DNA from: Spongilla lacustris
Taxonomy: Eukaryota; Porifera; Demospongiae; Spongillida; Spongillidae
NCBI GenBank assembly: GCA_949361645.1
Contig: OX442416.1
Span: forward strand, 13,501,540 to 13,565,539
DNA length: 64,000 bases
Direction: 5' to 3'
Positions 11,561 through 25,445 of this stretch are shown piece after piece. A program made the translations under genes and the position numbers. The notes under the pieces were generated by a model. It was not told the DNA's origin, ran no database searches, and saw only the letters and a program-made list of their open reading frames with translations. Position 1 is the stretch's first letter. Each line of letters starts with the position of its first letter.

Positions 11561-11834
11561 GACATGTGGGAGTTATATTTATACCACATTCATTTTCCTG
11601 CATGTGTATATAAGTATGTAACATGTGACATGTGGCTTTGAATCAATTAAGGTACAATCTACCAAAACATGCGGTTCAGATGAAGAGGGAGGTCAATTAG
11701 GCAAATGTTCTTCTATGCTGCCGGGGACCAAATTTTTCAAGGGGGGACCATTTATTTCAGCTGGAAAAAGGGGAACCAAATGTTTCAAAGGGTGACCAAT
11801 TCTTTTCAGAAATATTGGTCCCCCTGGACCATTT

Positions 11835-12060
11835 ACACTGCATAAAAAAACGGGTTTACACAAGCGGTAAACACGACGTAAAGATAAGGTAAAGCTCAGG
11901 TTTACACATATTTACTTATGTTTACAACGAAGCAAACCTGATGTTTACGCAATAGTGTAAAGGTGGTAAAGTCTGGGTTTACGCGTGTTTACGCATCGCA
12001 AATATGATGTCAAATGTTACATTTGGTATAGCTTTACGCTTCCTCGTAAAAGTCAGATCT
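11835..12060 (+). repeat. CACTG terminus with GTTTAC subterminal repeats (family TE1)
   Basis: After CACTGCATAAAAAAACGGG, the motif GTTTAC or its complement GTAAAC recurs many times in both orientations. The same sequence closes the window at 63780-63998 in reverse. The opposite terminus of the element is not found in the window. Confidence 0.7.
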
Positions 12061-12181
12061 ATATTTAGCACTGTTGAGTGTGACAGCTTTTATTTTTAGA
12101 TCTACAGCTAGCTAGCTACTCTTAATTTTAATTCATAACTTCAAATTGGTTGATTATACACACTAGTACTAGCTCAGCTGC

Positions 12182-12430
12182 ATGCTTACCCAATTGCATT
12201 TGATTGTCTATCCGATTTCGATCTTTCACGATACTGTGAATAAAGAACAAATCTTTTGGTTTTCTCTTTTGAGAATCCCAATGGTCGGAGGCTTACCAGC
12301 AAATCCGTGGCTACTTGGTCCTGAAGCGATTTTAATTACGTCGCTAGTAGTTGTACTTTGGCGGTCAGCAACAATTGAAACTTACATGAATGCTCTTATT
12401 ACAATTACCTGCAATGAAGCTAGCCTTTAA
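12182..12430 (+). CDS. unrecognised 82-codon ORF in B1
   Basis: The open frame has a hydrophobic stretch (AILITSLVVVLW). It is repeated exactly on the minus strand at 63403-63651 because the whole block is duplicated, so its conservation is not evidence of coding. I do not recognise a family. It could be part of a transposon gene or chance. Confidence 0.15.
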   Translation: MLTQLHLIVYPISIFHDTVNKEQIFWFSLLRIPMVGGLPANPWLLGPEAILITSLVVVLWRSATIETYMNALITITCNEASL

Positions 12431-12718
12431 CGACGACCAAGCAACGGTACGTACATGTATAGAAGAACTCGCTTGAACTGGAGTACGTGCTGGAAACATA
12501 TTGTGCTGCACTGTCTGAAATCACATGCAAACTGAACTGCTGCCAACAGCTGCATGTATATATGAGTGTTTCGCGTGCACGCTGGTGTAAAATTTGATTG
12601 GCCCGAATTTACCGCCTTACATTAATAATTTGTGCATGACGTTGTGTTGTACTCTCGATGGCCCAATTTTAAGATCTGGGAGGCCCTACCTCAGAGGGCA
12701 AGATAAACATGCAACAGA

Positions 12719-12782
12719 ACCGGGCAACTAAACCCGACCGCTTTGTTGTAACCGGGCAACTAAACCCGACCGCTTTGTTGTA
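12719..12782 (+). repeat. 32-bp direct repeat, two copies
   Basis: ACCGGGCAACTAAACCCGAC followed by CGCTTTGTTGTA occurs twice in a row. The mirrored pair lies near 63050-63113. Confidence 0.9.
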
Positions 12783-12795
12783 AGTGCAGTTGCCA

Positions 12796-12862
12796 CTTTT
12801 CGCGTAGCGGTGATGTCATCCATCCGCTGCTGTGAAAACATGGGTCTGGGTACGAGACTATG
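12796..12862 (-). mobile_element. half of a TAGTCTCGTACCCAGACCC hairpin MITE
   Basis: GCGTAGCGGTGATGT ... GGGTCTGGGTACGAGACTA shares its end with the palindrome at 40271-40361 and with 39850-39904. Only one arm is present. Confidence 0.5.
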
Positions 12863-13151
12863 TGTGTCACGCTAAGGTGTGTGGCAAATAGCTCTTGAAA
12901 CGGTATGTTTGGACCCACGTTCTGGCAGAAGGAGTGGTACCTCCAGATCCCTAGGTGGATGGAGCCACAGCCATGGTAAGGGGTTTACATGTATGTACTG
13001 GTGATGTGATGTGTGTGTACATGTGTGTAGGGAGAGGGGAAACTTTATGTAAGTATGTGTGCGTACACAAGTACATGTGCGTGGAGAGAAGGGATGTATG
13101 TATGTACATGTGCATGCATGGGTAAAGGAACTGTTAATAAGTATGTGTCAT

Positions 13152-13152
13152 A

Positions 13153-13196
<44 letters not shown>

Positions 13197-13526
13197 CACA
13201 CATACGTGTATCACACAAGTGCGCACATACCGGATGTGATGGATGAGTGTGTGTATGTGTGTGTGTGTGTGTTAACACGTGTGTTTGTGTGTGTGTGTGT
13301 TGTGCGTGTTAACACGTGTGTGTATTTGTGTGTGAGTGTGTGTTGTGTATGTGTGTACACGTGTGAATAAGTATGTGTGAGGGGGATTGGTTACGGTGTG
13401 TGTGTGTGCGCACTTGTGTGTACAAATTTGTTGCGTGATACATGTGTGTGTGCATAGGGTAGAGGGGAATTGTTTGCATGTTACACTTTATGTACCGGTG
13501 AATAAGTATATGTGTGTGTGCATGTG

Positions 13527-13621
<95 letters not shown>

Positions 13622-13626
13622 ATGTG

Positions 13627-13690
<64 letters not shown>
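13152..13690. repeat. (TG)n and TGTG-rich minisatellites
   Basis: Pure TG runs at about 13154-13193 and 13540-13685 are separated by TG-rich sequence with short AACACGTGTG repeats. The mirror image lies at 62140-62680. Confidence 0.95.
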
Positions 13691-13697
<7 letters not shown>

Positions 13698-14409
13698 AAT
13701 ACAAGTGGTACCTGTGGAAAAGTATCTAGGGAGCCTTTGACCATGTGTGTATGTAATGTGTGTGAGCCACTGTGAGGAGAGGGGAATTGGTTGCATGCCA
13801 GATATTGTACATGTGTATATGTATACTGGTATTAAATTATATGTGCATTCTATCTCTATACAGCATGTTTGCCAGCGAAGACTATACATATAGAGGCCTG
13901 TTCATCGTTGGAACTTCTATATGAAAGTGTATACATGTGTGCATTGCCAGACGATGTATATGTGTGCATGTCTACACTAGTACTGCATTGAGTTAATTCG
14001 TAGCACTCTGAACGCGGAGTGGACGCTACAATCCAAAAGATAGGGCGAAAGAGCACTCAAGATACGTTGAAGTGTCTGTGTCTCTCCGCTTTTTGGAGTG
14101 CTACCTATACACCCCCCCCCCCCCCCCCCTTTACTTTGTACAGTGCAGATAACACTTCACACCGTACACATAATGCACACACCTTAGCATATTAGACTGA
14201 TACTTACTTCATTCAAAAAATAATTAGCCTCAAACCCTGCCTCTAACTATAGTCTTCTAGTGCTTCATTTTTTTGCAGTTTATCTTCGAGTGTTGTATGC
14301 ACACCCGTGGTAGAGTGTTGTATACACACCCGTGGAAACCATCACACTTGGAACAATCATTTTTTGGTACTTTTATTTACAACATTTGAATTTATTTCAA
14401 TAAAAATAA

Positions 14410-14830
14410 GCTCAAATGCAAATCTGACAACGTAGGTATAGTGTACAACTATTTTTTAATACATACTGAAAGTTAAAAAGCATCACGTAACAGAAATGGG
14501 AGGGGCACAGAGGGGGTGGGTGCGGGAGGGGGCATGGCCCCCTCCCGCCCAGCCAGGGGGTATGGGGGAGCGCTGCAAGTTCCCCCATCGGGTTCTGGGG
14601 CGGAGCCCCAGAAGCTTTGCAATTCGTGCGATTTTTATGTTCAAAAGCCATACGAAATTTGATCACTTTCAGTAACTAAACTGTAGTGTAGGCTTGAATG
14701 CAATTATGTGATCAAAGTGCTATATTTATAAACTCATTCTCTATTTCAGTCAAACTGAGTCTGTATAAGATGGTTGTAAATATGCAGAAACAAAACTGCT
14801 GGCAGTTAATGAGGATTAATGATTACTATA
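14410..14830 (-). repeat. dispersed repeat R1, copy in B1
   Basis: A GC-rich palindrome-prone part (GGGGCGGAGCCCCAGAAGC; GGGGGCATGGCCCCCTCCC) is followed by an AT-rich part containing CATATTTACAACCATCTTAT on the minus strand. Related copies: 61010-61420 (B2), 47085-47385 and 40690-40930, plus a partial one at 27380-27500. Confidence 0.8.
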
Positions 14831-14999
14831 GCGGCAGGTAAGCTGCAATTTAGCTGAGCCTGAACAGAATTCACACAATGCCACTATTTAACATGGCAGC
14901 TGTAAAACGCACGTCGATTTGATAGCGCAATAGCAGCTTTTCAATAGCTATATATATCGATTGCAAAAATGCATATGCTTTAACTCTTACATGTATATA

Positions 15000-17900
15000 T
15001 TACGGCCCGATTTGAATCCGTGACCCGATTTAAATCGGGTTGACCCGATATAACGCGGGTTGACCCGATTCAAAACCGGTTGACCGGATTTAAAGCCGGT
15101 TGACCCGGTTTTTGGCATTACACTTATCTCGACCCGATTTGAATTTGGTCGGTGTTTTGACCCGCTAAGTTTCTTTCGAGGATAGTGCACAGCCTGACCG
15201 TTTTGATAATTATCATTGAGTTAGTACACACTTGGTGTTTTGTAATGAAAGGGAAAATTCATCATCCAAATTGAGACAACACTGCTTACAGCATTTACAT
15301 TCAAATGCGTAGAGGCTAATAGATGTACACATGTACGAGTCGCATAGCCACGTTATGCTATAGTCTTCCATTCCAATCTAATTGGACTCCTTAACCTTGA
15401 TGCGCGTACGGCAGAGTATTCCTCCACATTTAACACACTCCAACACGTGCAAAATACTTGAATCTCTACGCGCTCTCCTTCTTTTCAGCATTTCAGAAGG
15501 AAAGGGTTGTATAACTTGTTTTACACCATTTTCTAAACACTGTTTTATATAAATGGTCCCGCGTGGATATACCTTCAGTGTTGAAGTGCAAGTACATGTA
15601 CTGGGGGTCTTCCCCATGCAGCACAAAGAGCAGTGGCAAAGGCCAACGCGAAAAGACCACTATCGTCTGAATTATGTTGCCTATCAACAGCAATGAATTC
15701 TACGCTTATACGATGTTCGGTTGTCATAAGAATCGAACAGATCTGCTGCTTTGTACTGAGAGGCATCATGCTGTCATACACCTTAAACATGGGATAGCAA
15801 TTATGGTTGATATTGTTAGGTACTTATATATTTAACGTACGCGTACCAAAAAATGATGATCTAATAACGCGATGAAAATTGTGACTGGAATTGTCTATTG
15901 AAGGTGTGCACCGTGCGGGAAAAAAAAAGCTTGTTTGTGTTTGTTTCTCTGCAATTATGAACTCAGCTGTGTTCCTATGGTAGTTGAGTAAGTGTACTAT
16001 GAATTGATACTGTTGAAACAGATCGTATTTTCCTCGTCTAGTTACCTACGCACATTGAAAAATAGGTACTTTTTAGACATTGAACATTTTCTTCATATGT
16101 TAAGAGGCAGGGAAAAATACGTTTTCACCACTTAGGAATAGGGTCATAATCCAGCTGCCTTTAAAATGGTATCAACTTTGGTTGATGCGCAAGGGGTCAT
16201 ACGATGGGGTGTGTCTATTCGTTTGATACTGGCGTCAGGTGCACCCTTATTATCTGAAAGGACCAACATGCTTTAAGAAGTGTTTTCTGCATTTGAATTT
16301 ATGCTTTAACAAAAAGCAGCATCGTTCTTTCAACCGCTAAGGTTCTATGTCGAGCGATTCTAATTAAAAAGCACCTAATCCTTTGAGAGGCAGAAATTTT
16401 GACTTCAGTTACATGTTGCTTGAGCACTAGAAGATAAGGCATTAATTTTTCTTAACTCTTGGATGATGCGCAAGGGTTGTTTATTGATGGTCTGGTCCCC
16501 AGACCCATATAGTGCACATGAGAGCTCGATGGAATAGGTTTAAGATTTGGTTACCAAATTGCATTTTAAATTGTATTTTATATTAAGATAAAGGTTGCAG
16601 CTGATTTGAAGAAGTGTATTGATATTTTCTAGAATGACATCAGTGAAAAAAATACCATAAAACGTGTCAATCAATGATAAGGGCTAAAGGATTGGTAATG
16701 TACATACATTTCAATTTGACAAACACAAACACCACCCAAACAGCCAAAATGGTTGCACTTCTTGATTCAGGAAATAGAATCAATGTGAATGCAATACAAA
16801 GGATCTCAATTCAGACTTCATAACAGCAATGGCTACATTGAAGAAGAATCTCAGTAACATTTAATTGGGATACTATATTATCCAACTCCTAGGTGAACAA
16901 TTCGCTCGCCTATGCAACCCTCTATTATTGACACAACACACATATCTACTGTTGTAGATCTTTCTCCTAGCTGCTCAAGCAGGACCCAGCAATGTGTTAT
17001 CTAAGTACATATACATGATTATGTGCAAGTACATGGATTGTACACTATTATTACTGAAGCAGATGTCAATATCAAAGAGAGTAGTTAAACAAAGGCTTCA
17101 AATTCTTTTGCACAGAAATGAACAGAATCATAAGCTGAAGCAACTAATGACTGATTTACTTCTATCAGAATGAAGTCAATTAGTAGAAAGAGATGAACCA
17201 ATGAAAATGCATTACTAGTAAAGATGGGAGAAAAACAATACAGTATGTTGCATTACTGTCTTGAATGTATAAACTTGCAGTGTTTGCCACACTATCAGAG
17301 CTGTTCTTAAATAACTAGCAGATAGTTTATGATCAGCGGCATAGCAAAAGGATCTAAGAAATAATGCAAGCACTAGCTTGCATGGTATTATAGGTAAATT
17401 GGTAACTGGTCCATGGATACAACTGACAACTGAGTGTTTGCAAATCAAAAGATCGTGATAGCATCCCATATGATAAGTCTTAGACCTGCTTGCCAAATTT
17501 GTATCTTTTTTAAGAAACTGCCCTCAACTGCATGCATGGTATTTGACTTGAACAATGATGTGTTTTAGATGAAGATTCAAATTAAGTACATGTATTGCAC
17601 AGTCTGCGAAGTGCTGTACTTAGTGTTTCAGAAAAAGAATCTTGCATGGCTGATATACATGTATATTGCTATAAGGTTGTTGTAGATATTATTGAGCTAG
17701 CATCAATTGAAAGTGTAATATTATATTGAAGGTAGCTAAGCCAACATTCCTCCAGCCATCGCTGCTAAAACATTATCAGCATCGGCACATAAAATGTTTG
17801 CTAAGCAGGTTCTTGGGCTGGCTGACAATCTCATAGCCTGCTTAAGGCACCTATCATTACAATAGGATTTTTGCATGGGAAAGTTACAAGTAAAATTATC

Positions 17901-18580
17901 AAAACCTCTTAATTAGCTTTCTAACAAAACTGAAGATGAGCAAGACAATATTGTAAATTTATTAAGGTATAGAAACACATGAAGAATATGCTGCCAAGCT
18001 ACATTCCAAAAAACACTACAAAAGAAGTTAAACAGCATTGCACAGAAGGCAAATCTGAGTTGTCTGTAGAGTTTTCAGACCTAACTGATGACCAGATGAT
18101 GGATAGTACTTCTGAAAATGGATTCTACTCAGTGTGAACACTTGTGGTTTGGTAGCCAGCAGGACAAAGGCCATGTTATCAATGTCAGTAAAATACTTCA
18201 GAAAGTCAATAACACCTAAAGTTACAGTTATCTATTGGAAATACGAAGAAACGGAGGAATAAGGAGAAGACGTTAAAATAATATTGATTGAATTTGTAGT
18301 ACACTGTATTACTGGTGATCTACAGATCAACGAACCTACTATATTTTAGTAATTAGAAATGTGTACTCAATATATGATAGTAATGTTTGGCTTAATAACT
18401 ATTTGTTTTGCAACAACTGTAGCAAAAAAAGTCAAACCGTCAAAATTTTTTCTTCCCTCTCGCATCACACCGCGTACATGCCAAAATGTGTGTTTGAAAT
18501 GCCGCAACTTATGAAATAGTGCACCTATAAATACAAATAAGGTATCTTTTTAATGCACATATTTTCCTCTTTCATTTGAT
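15000..18580 (-). mobile_element. TE2, truncated copy in B1
   Basis: The terminus TTACGGCCCGATTTGAATCC at 15000 is followed by several ~20-bp GGGTTGACCCGATTTAAAT-type units. The body matches the complete element at 56944-60830 up to about 18580, where similarity stops about 300 bp before the other terminus would be reached. Confidence 0.8.
15378..15820 (-). pseudogene. C48/Ulp1-like peptidase relic (B1 copy)
   Basis: Identical in content to the plus-strand copy at 60010-60452: a C-terminal catalytic-half resemblance (KVYDSM, then SDDSGLFALAFATALC), two apparent frameshifts, and Ser where the catalytic Cys is expected. The fuller description is given for 60010-60452. Confidence 0.55.
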
Positions 18581-19850
18581 ACATATGGAGAAATTGCCCA
18601 TACATAGGCGGACATTTAGCACCTTTTTTTCAAATTGATTTTTAAACACATGTACTAAGTACGATAAATCGGTCTGATTGTGAATCTGTAATTTATAGAT
18701 TTATATCATGAGCCATTCTTGTACAAAAATCAAGACAAAAAACTTAATTTCTACCGCACTAATTTATTCGTAAAGTAGACATGTTACGTAACATTTATTA
18801 ACAATTATGTCATTTATCTATAATGTTTTAAACTAATGGCCTAGCTCACGAGACGCATACAAAGCCGATGACGTATTACTAATACTATTAAGTAAGTAAA
18901 AGTAATTGTAGCCAGCTGATTGTAGCTCCCGTAAACACAGATTGAACACGCACCGCAGATGAACGAAAGCCATAGGGAGGATGTTGGCTTCCAAAGTGGC
19001 CGGTCCGCAATTACTAGTAATTCACGATGGGAGACCGAGTCCCAACATGTCATATAATATGCTCCGCCATGCAAATTTACCCATTCTTTCAATATTGGTG
19101 CAGCGTCCGTTGTGCACGTAACGCGTCACGCCACCAGCACTTTTTATGCCACCTTTCTATGCGGCAATTCATTATTGCCATGAAGCCTCGATCGCGATCA
19201 TCGCGCGGGCAACATATCGTAAAAGCAGAGATAATAAAAAGCGATACTTCCTATGATATATGCTATTACTTTTATAGTTTCTCTTAGCCCCTTTCGTAGT
19301 CAATCATCGACTCAATGTGATATGGGAGATGTAAACGATGGGCGGACCAGCAGCGTGGGCGTTTCTCTAGAGCCAAACACATTGGCAAGCTTGAACCCGT
19401 TTATTTCATGTCAAGATATCGAACTTCTTATAGGTTAATACATTTACCGTAGTGATCAGGTCGACGGGTCATGCTGCCCTTCCCCATTACTACAAATTGA
19501 CAATGACCACAAAGACCAGATGGCTATCACAGTTACAAGCAAGTCTAGTGTCATATGATGTGCACCAAACAAAACAAAAAAAGATAAATGCCTAAGTAGC
19601 ATCATATAGATACTTGATGGTAGCACATCTCCGTGGAAACAGTTGCAAGCAGACATTTAAACAAATTCGCAGCTCGTGATATTGAAACCTAGAGGAAAAA
19701 AGTGTTGGTTATGCATCAGAACAAATGCTCCCTACCATAAAACCAAAGCCCTCAGCATCATGCACAAAGCACACTCCAACCTCTCCCATTAGGTCGAATG
19801 CAAAGGTCAACCAAGGCATCAGGACTAGTGTTTGCCCAACAGGCCCCTGT
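18581..19850. other. unique sequence, no gene supported
   Basis: AT-rich DNA. The frames at 18841-19092 (minus) and 19027-19287 (plus) overlap each other and show no family resemblance or splice context. Confidence 0.4.
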
Positions 19851-20141
19851 CATTACCCCCCCCCCCCCCCACACACACACACACACATTCTGCACACAGT
19901 GTGGTTTGTATGATTAATACATGTAACTTCTCTGTATGGTTTCTACTAGAAAAGGAGTACAGTGTAGGTGGTACGAAGGTGAAGAGGAAAGACACATGAA
20001 CACTTAACCTTCAGTACTCACGACAAGTCTAAGTAGATACCATGCAGCCTCGGATCATCAAGCATAGCCTTGGGAGTGGGGGCCAGCAGCCCCCCCCCCC
20101 CTCCCCCATGGCATATAAAATGCCACCCCTCTGGCAGCAAT

Positions 20142-20173
<32 letters not shown>

Positions 20174-20200
20174 GCCACACATGCTTCCATTGATGATTAC
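19850..20200. repeat. poly-C tracts with proline-rich pseudo-ORFs
   Basis: C runs occur at about 19856-19871 (followed by CA repeats), 20091-20103 and 20143-20172. Open frames here read as poly-Pro or poly-Gly and are artefacts of the tracts. Confidence 0.85.
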
Positions 20201-20779
20201 ATATACCCGCGAGTAGATTACATGTTGTGTCATACGTAAAAAAAAAAGTCTGAATACTTGCTGACAAATGTCAACAAAGCGGTGGAGCACAACAGGGCAT
20301 GTACAAATGTACCCCTTCGACTGCATCCCCTCCTCCCCCCCACCCCCCCAGTTTTCGTGCACCCTCTGGTAAAACCAAATTCATGTAGGTCCAAGGTAGT
20401 CCTACATGTACATAAGTACATGCCAGTAGTTAGATAGATGTACACATGTACATGTAGGTCTTGCATGGTAGTCTTAGGTAGGGACATATAAGTACATGTA
20501 CAGGATATGTTTATTTTATGTCCAACATCAGATAAGGTTGTGGGTTCCTTTCATATTTAATTATATTCACAGCACAGAAGGGCAGCTGTTACATGTACAT
20601 GTCACATGTAGTTTGAAGGGAATACATGTAGACAAAAGACACAAGTAATTTTCAGTACTCAGGTAGGTACATGTAGGTCTATGTAGGTCCATGCAAGGGT
20701 TTATGCAGGGTATAGGTCTATGTAGGTCCATGTAGGGTTCATGCAGGGTAGGTCTACGTAGGTCCATGTAAGGGTCCAT

Positions 20780-21080
20780 GCAGGGTAGGCCTATGTAAGT
20801 ACATGTAGGGTGAACTGCAGGGTAGGCCTATGTAAGTACATGTAGGGTGAACTGCAGGGTAGGCCTATGTAAGTACATGTAGGGTGAACTGCAGGGTAGG
20901 CCTATGTAAGTACATGTAGGGTGAACTGCAGGGTAGGCCTATGTAAGTACATGTAGGGTGAACTGCAGGGTAGGCCTAAGGTCCATGTAGGTCCATGTAA
21001 AGGGTTCATGTAGGGTAGGCCTATGTAGGTCAATGTAGGGGTTCATGCAGGGTAGGCCTATGTAGGTCCATGTAGGAGGT
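20780..21080 (+). repeat. 37-bp tandem repeat
   Basis: About five near-identical units of TAGGCCTATGTAAGTACATG plus TAGGGTGAACTGCAGGG (20785-20970) are flanked by looser TAGGTCCATGTAGG repeats from 20660 to 21080. Confidence 0.9.
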
Positions 21081-21269
21081 AGGTCCAGGGCAGGCAAGGT
21101 ACATGGGCCTCTAATATCAGATAAGGTTGTGGGTCCCCTTTCAAGTTTATTATATTCACAGCACAGACCACAGGCAGATCTTAGGATTAAAAGTAGGTAC
21201 ATGTATGACAAAAGCCTTCAGTATTCTGGTACATGTACATGTAGGAACTGTATGGGCTGGTTTTAAAAG

Positions 21270-23133
<1,864 letters not shown>

Positions 23134-23201
23134 CTATCCTAGGGGAGGGAAAAATGGCACCTACATGTAGAATGCTGTCTGCACTTTATCCTGCAATGGA
23201 T

Positions 23202-23585
23202 CCCCTACGAAAAAATCTTGGCATGACATGTTCCAAATTCATGCATGATATGTTTTTGCAAGTGTTCCAGTTTTTCTAGAGCACTGTTGAACATGCTTGC
23301 ATGTACATGTATGTCATTAAATTGCAGGCATATCACTCTTCTAACTTGCACAGGATGAATAGTTTCTAAAAAGCGATTCCCCGATGAGGCACACCCGCTA
23401 ATATGCTAAGGGGTGTGCCACTTTATAACCTTCTCGGGGGAATGCGTTTTAGAAACTCTGCAACCCTGTACAAGTTAGAAGAGTGATACGCCTACAATTG
23501 AATGACATAAGCATGTTCAACGGTGCTCTAGAAAAACTGGAACACATGCGACAACATATCACACACCAAGATTTTTTTGTAGGGG
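23202..23585. mobile_element. hairpin MITE, about 385 bp
   Basis: CCCCTACGAAAAAATCTTGG at the left is mirrored by CCAAGATTTTTTTGTAGGGG at the right. The arms continue inward through GTTCCAGTTTTTCTAGAGCA and TTGAACATGCTT to a centre near 23400. It lies in an intron of the RNF113-like gene. Confidence 0.85.
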
Positions 23586-23589
23586 AAGG

Positions 23590-23660
23590 TGTACCCATTA
23601 AGGTGTGCTCCTTTTAAAGTGTGCCCATTGAGGTGTGCTCCTTTTAAAGTGTGTGACATT
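23590..23660 (+). repeat. short tandem duplication
   Basis: AGGTGTGCTCCTTTTAAAGT occurs twice, separated by GTGCCCATTG. Confidence 0.8.
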
Positions 23661-23710
23661 TTCTGTACAGTTCATGTTCATGCATTGTGTGCTTGCTACC
23701 ATACATTGCA

Positions 23711-23711
<1 letters not shown>

Positions 23712-23753
<42 letters not shown>

Positions 23754-23762
23754 ACACACAAC
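23712..23762. repeat. (CA)n microsatellite
   Basis: A CA-dinucleotide run with a few interruptions. Confidence 0.95.
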
Positions 23763-24377
23763 ACTCATGGAATCGTACAATTGTATGCCACAATATTTGG
23801 CCTCATCACATCTGCTACCACCTCCCTTGACCACACCTACCTGCTGGCTGCACTCCCTTGTGAGGTCTCCCTCCCCTCGCGGCCTCGAAGTACTCGGTGT
23901 AGTTCTCTCCTCTGTATATGTTGTCCTCCTCCATACTATATATGGAAAACAAACAATACTAATTAATCATCATACAACAGACTGAGTTTTGCAGCATAGT
24001 AGGAGGACATGAATCACCATGGCAACTAGACATATACAAATAAAAATTTGTTCTGGAGAATAATGCTGATATTGGTGTCTTTACAGGGTTAAAACTGGTG
24101 TCACTAAAGGGCTAATATCACTGTATCTGACTGGCCTATAACGGGTTACTGCAAATGGTGACCAGTGCCCAGACCTGGTTCAAATTCTGTGCCTTCTCCA
24201 TGACACCCCACTGGTCCCTGTTCTGTTCTGTCTCCATCTCCAAGGTGAGGGTGGCCTCCATGTCATGCCTCCCTCTCAGACTGGTATGTGTGTGTCACCT
24301 TGCTGAGTTTGTCCTTATCTTTGTAACTGAACACTCTGTGAGCCTCCTCTGATGAAGGAAAGTGGAAGGAGAGGATC

Positions 24378-24879
24378 ATGGAGGGAGGGAGGGAGGGAGG
24401 GAGGGAGGGAGGGAGGGAGGGAGGGAGGGAGGGAGGGAGGGAGGGAGGGAGGGAGGGAGGGAGGGAGGGAGGGAGGGAGGGAGGGAGGGAGGGAGGGAGG
24501 GAGGGAGGGAGGGAGGGAGGGAGGGAGGGAGGGAGGGAGGGAGGGAGGGAGGGAGGGAGGGAGGGAGGGAGGGAGGGAGGGAGGGAGGGAGGGAGGGAGG
24601 GAGGGAGGGAGGGAGGGAGGGAGGGAGGGAGGGAGGGAGGGAGGGAGGGAGGGAGGGAGGGAGGGAGGGAGGGAGGGAGGGAGGGAGGGAGGGAGGGAGG
24701 GAGGGAGGGAGGGAGGGAGGGAGGGAGGGAGGGAGGGAGGGAGGGAGGGAGGGAGGGAGGGAGGGAGGGAGGGAGGGAGGGAGGGAGGGAGGGAGGGAGG
24801 GAGGGAGGGAGGGAGGGAGGGAGGGAGGGAGGGAGGGAGGGAGGGAGGGAGGGAGGGAGGGAGGGAGGGAGGGAGGGAG
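24378..24879. repeat. (GGGA)n microsatellite, about 500 bp
   Basis: An uninterrupted GGGA tetranucleotide array of about 125 units. It directly precedes (on the minus strand) the pyrimidine-rich acceptor of the RNF113-like exon at 24348, so it would be a CCCT-rich intron tract in the transcript. Confidence 0.97.
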
Positions 24880-25149
24880 TGGGTAAATAGAGCTTGCCAT
24901 TGGTGAGCATTGATAGCTGGAGTTTGAGTTGTGTACTGTGGAAAACTGCAGAATGTCATCAAAACTAGCCAATTACATTCATGTGCGTATGCACAAGGTA
25001 ACACAACAACACACAAGAACTGATTCTTAGCATACATATACATGTACATACTGACTTACATGTACAGAGAGAGGATTCATAGCCACTCACACAACAACAC
25101 ACGCACACACAGTCACGCATACATACTCACACACATGCTCACACATATG

Positions 25150-25445
25150 CTCACACACACATGCTGTCAGCTGTGGGGTATCTGCCATAGGATTCATTTT
25201 TTAGGTGCTTGCTATATGGGGTACTTGCAATAGGGCCGGTTAAATCCATAGCTTCTTGCCATGGGGCCAGGGGTATTCCGTCGCTGGCTGCCGTAGAGTC
25301 CAGCGTTCCAGCTTTATAGCTGCCTGTCTGCAATAGGGTTCGTGCACTCCCGTACCTCCGTAGCAGTTAGCTGTGGCCTGTGGGGTAGTAGGCTTCAGTT
25401 CTGCCATAGAATCCAGTCCACAGGCAGACTTCCAGGTCTTTAACC
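25150..25445 (-). other. diverged short repeats, unassigned
   Basis: Short phrases such as TGCCATAGGATTC, TGCAATAGGG, TGCCATAGAATCC and GCCGTAGAGTCC recur irregularly. Minus-strand frames are rich in Tyr, Gly and Pro but change frame repeatedly. I cannot assign a product. Confidence 0.3.

Larger units (their letters stand above)
5200..11830 (+). repeat. segment A1: one arm of a diverged inverted duplication (partner 41745-46200)
   Basis: Blocks throughout this segment recur in reverse orientation at 41745-46200: the Reeler gene exons, the 8.3-8.9 kb intergenic part, the retrotransposon-like ORF, the hairpin near 10.68 kb, the PHD-like fragment near 11.45 kb and the GGGGACCA-rich end near 11.75 kb. 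The copies differ by point changes and many indels, including a MITE, a VNTR and internal duplications that are larger in A1. The outer limit is near AGACCACAT (5213 / 46190). The inner limit is where block B1 begins. Confidence 0.85.
11833..18580 (+). mobile_element. block B1, partner of inverted block B2 (57250-64000)
   Basis: The reverse complement of 57250-64000 matches this block almost base for base. Paired coordinates sum to 75833 near the outer end and 75830 over the rest, so I infer only about 3 bp net length change, probably in the TG microsatellite. The left end begins with CACTGCATAAAAAAACGGG followed by many GTTTAC-type subterminal repeats (11835-12060), as in CACTA-like DNA transposons. 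The right limit at about 18580 lies inside the nested element TE2, whose far end is missing here. Contents: a 32-bp direct repeat, TG tracts, repeat R1 and a truncated TE2 with a C48-like relic. Confidence 0.8.

Noticed and set aside
13309..13889. His/Thr and Val/Cys repeat proteins around 13 kb and 62 kb
   Set aside because: Translations of TG/CA microsatellites.
19745..19800. Minus-strand phrase CFVHDAEG as the missing half of the RNF113 zinc finger
   Set aside because: The Cys-to-His spacing is wrong for the CCCH finger and the flanking residues do not match the family.
24263..25049. Long minus-strand frames rich in Pro-Ser and plus-strand frames rich in Arg-Glu-Gly
   Set aside because: They are translations of the GGGA microsatellite in different frames.
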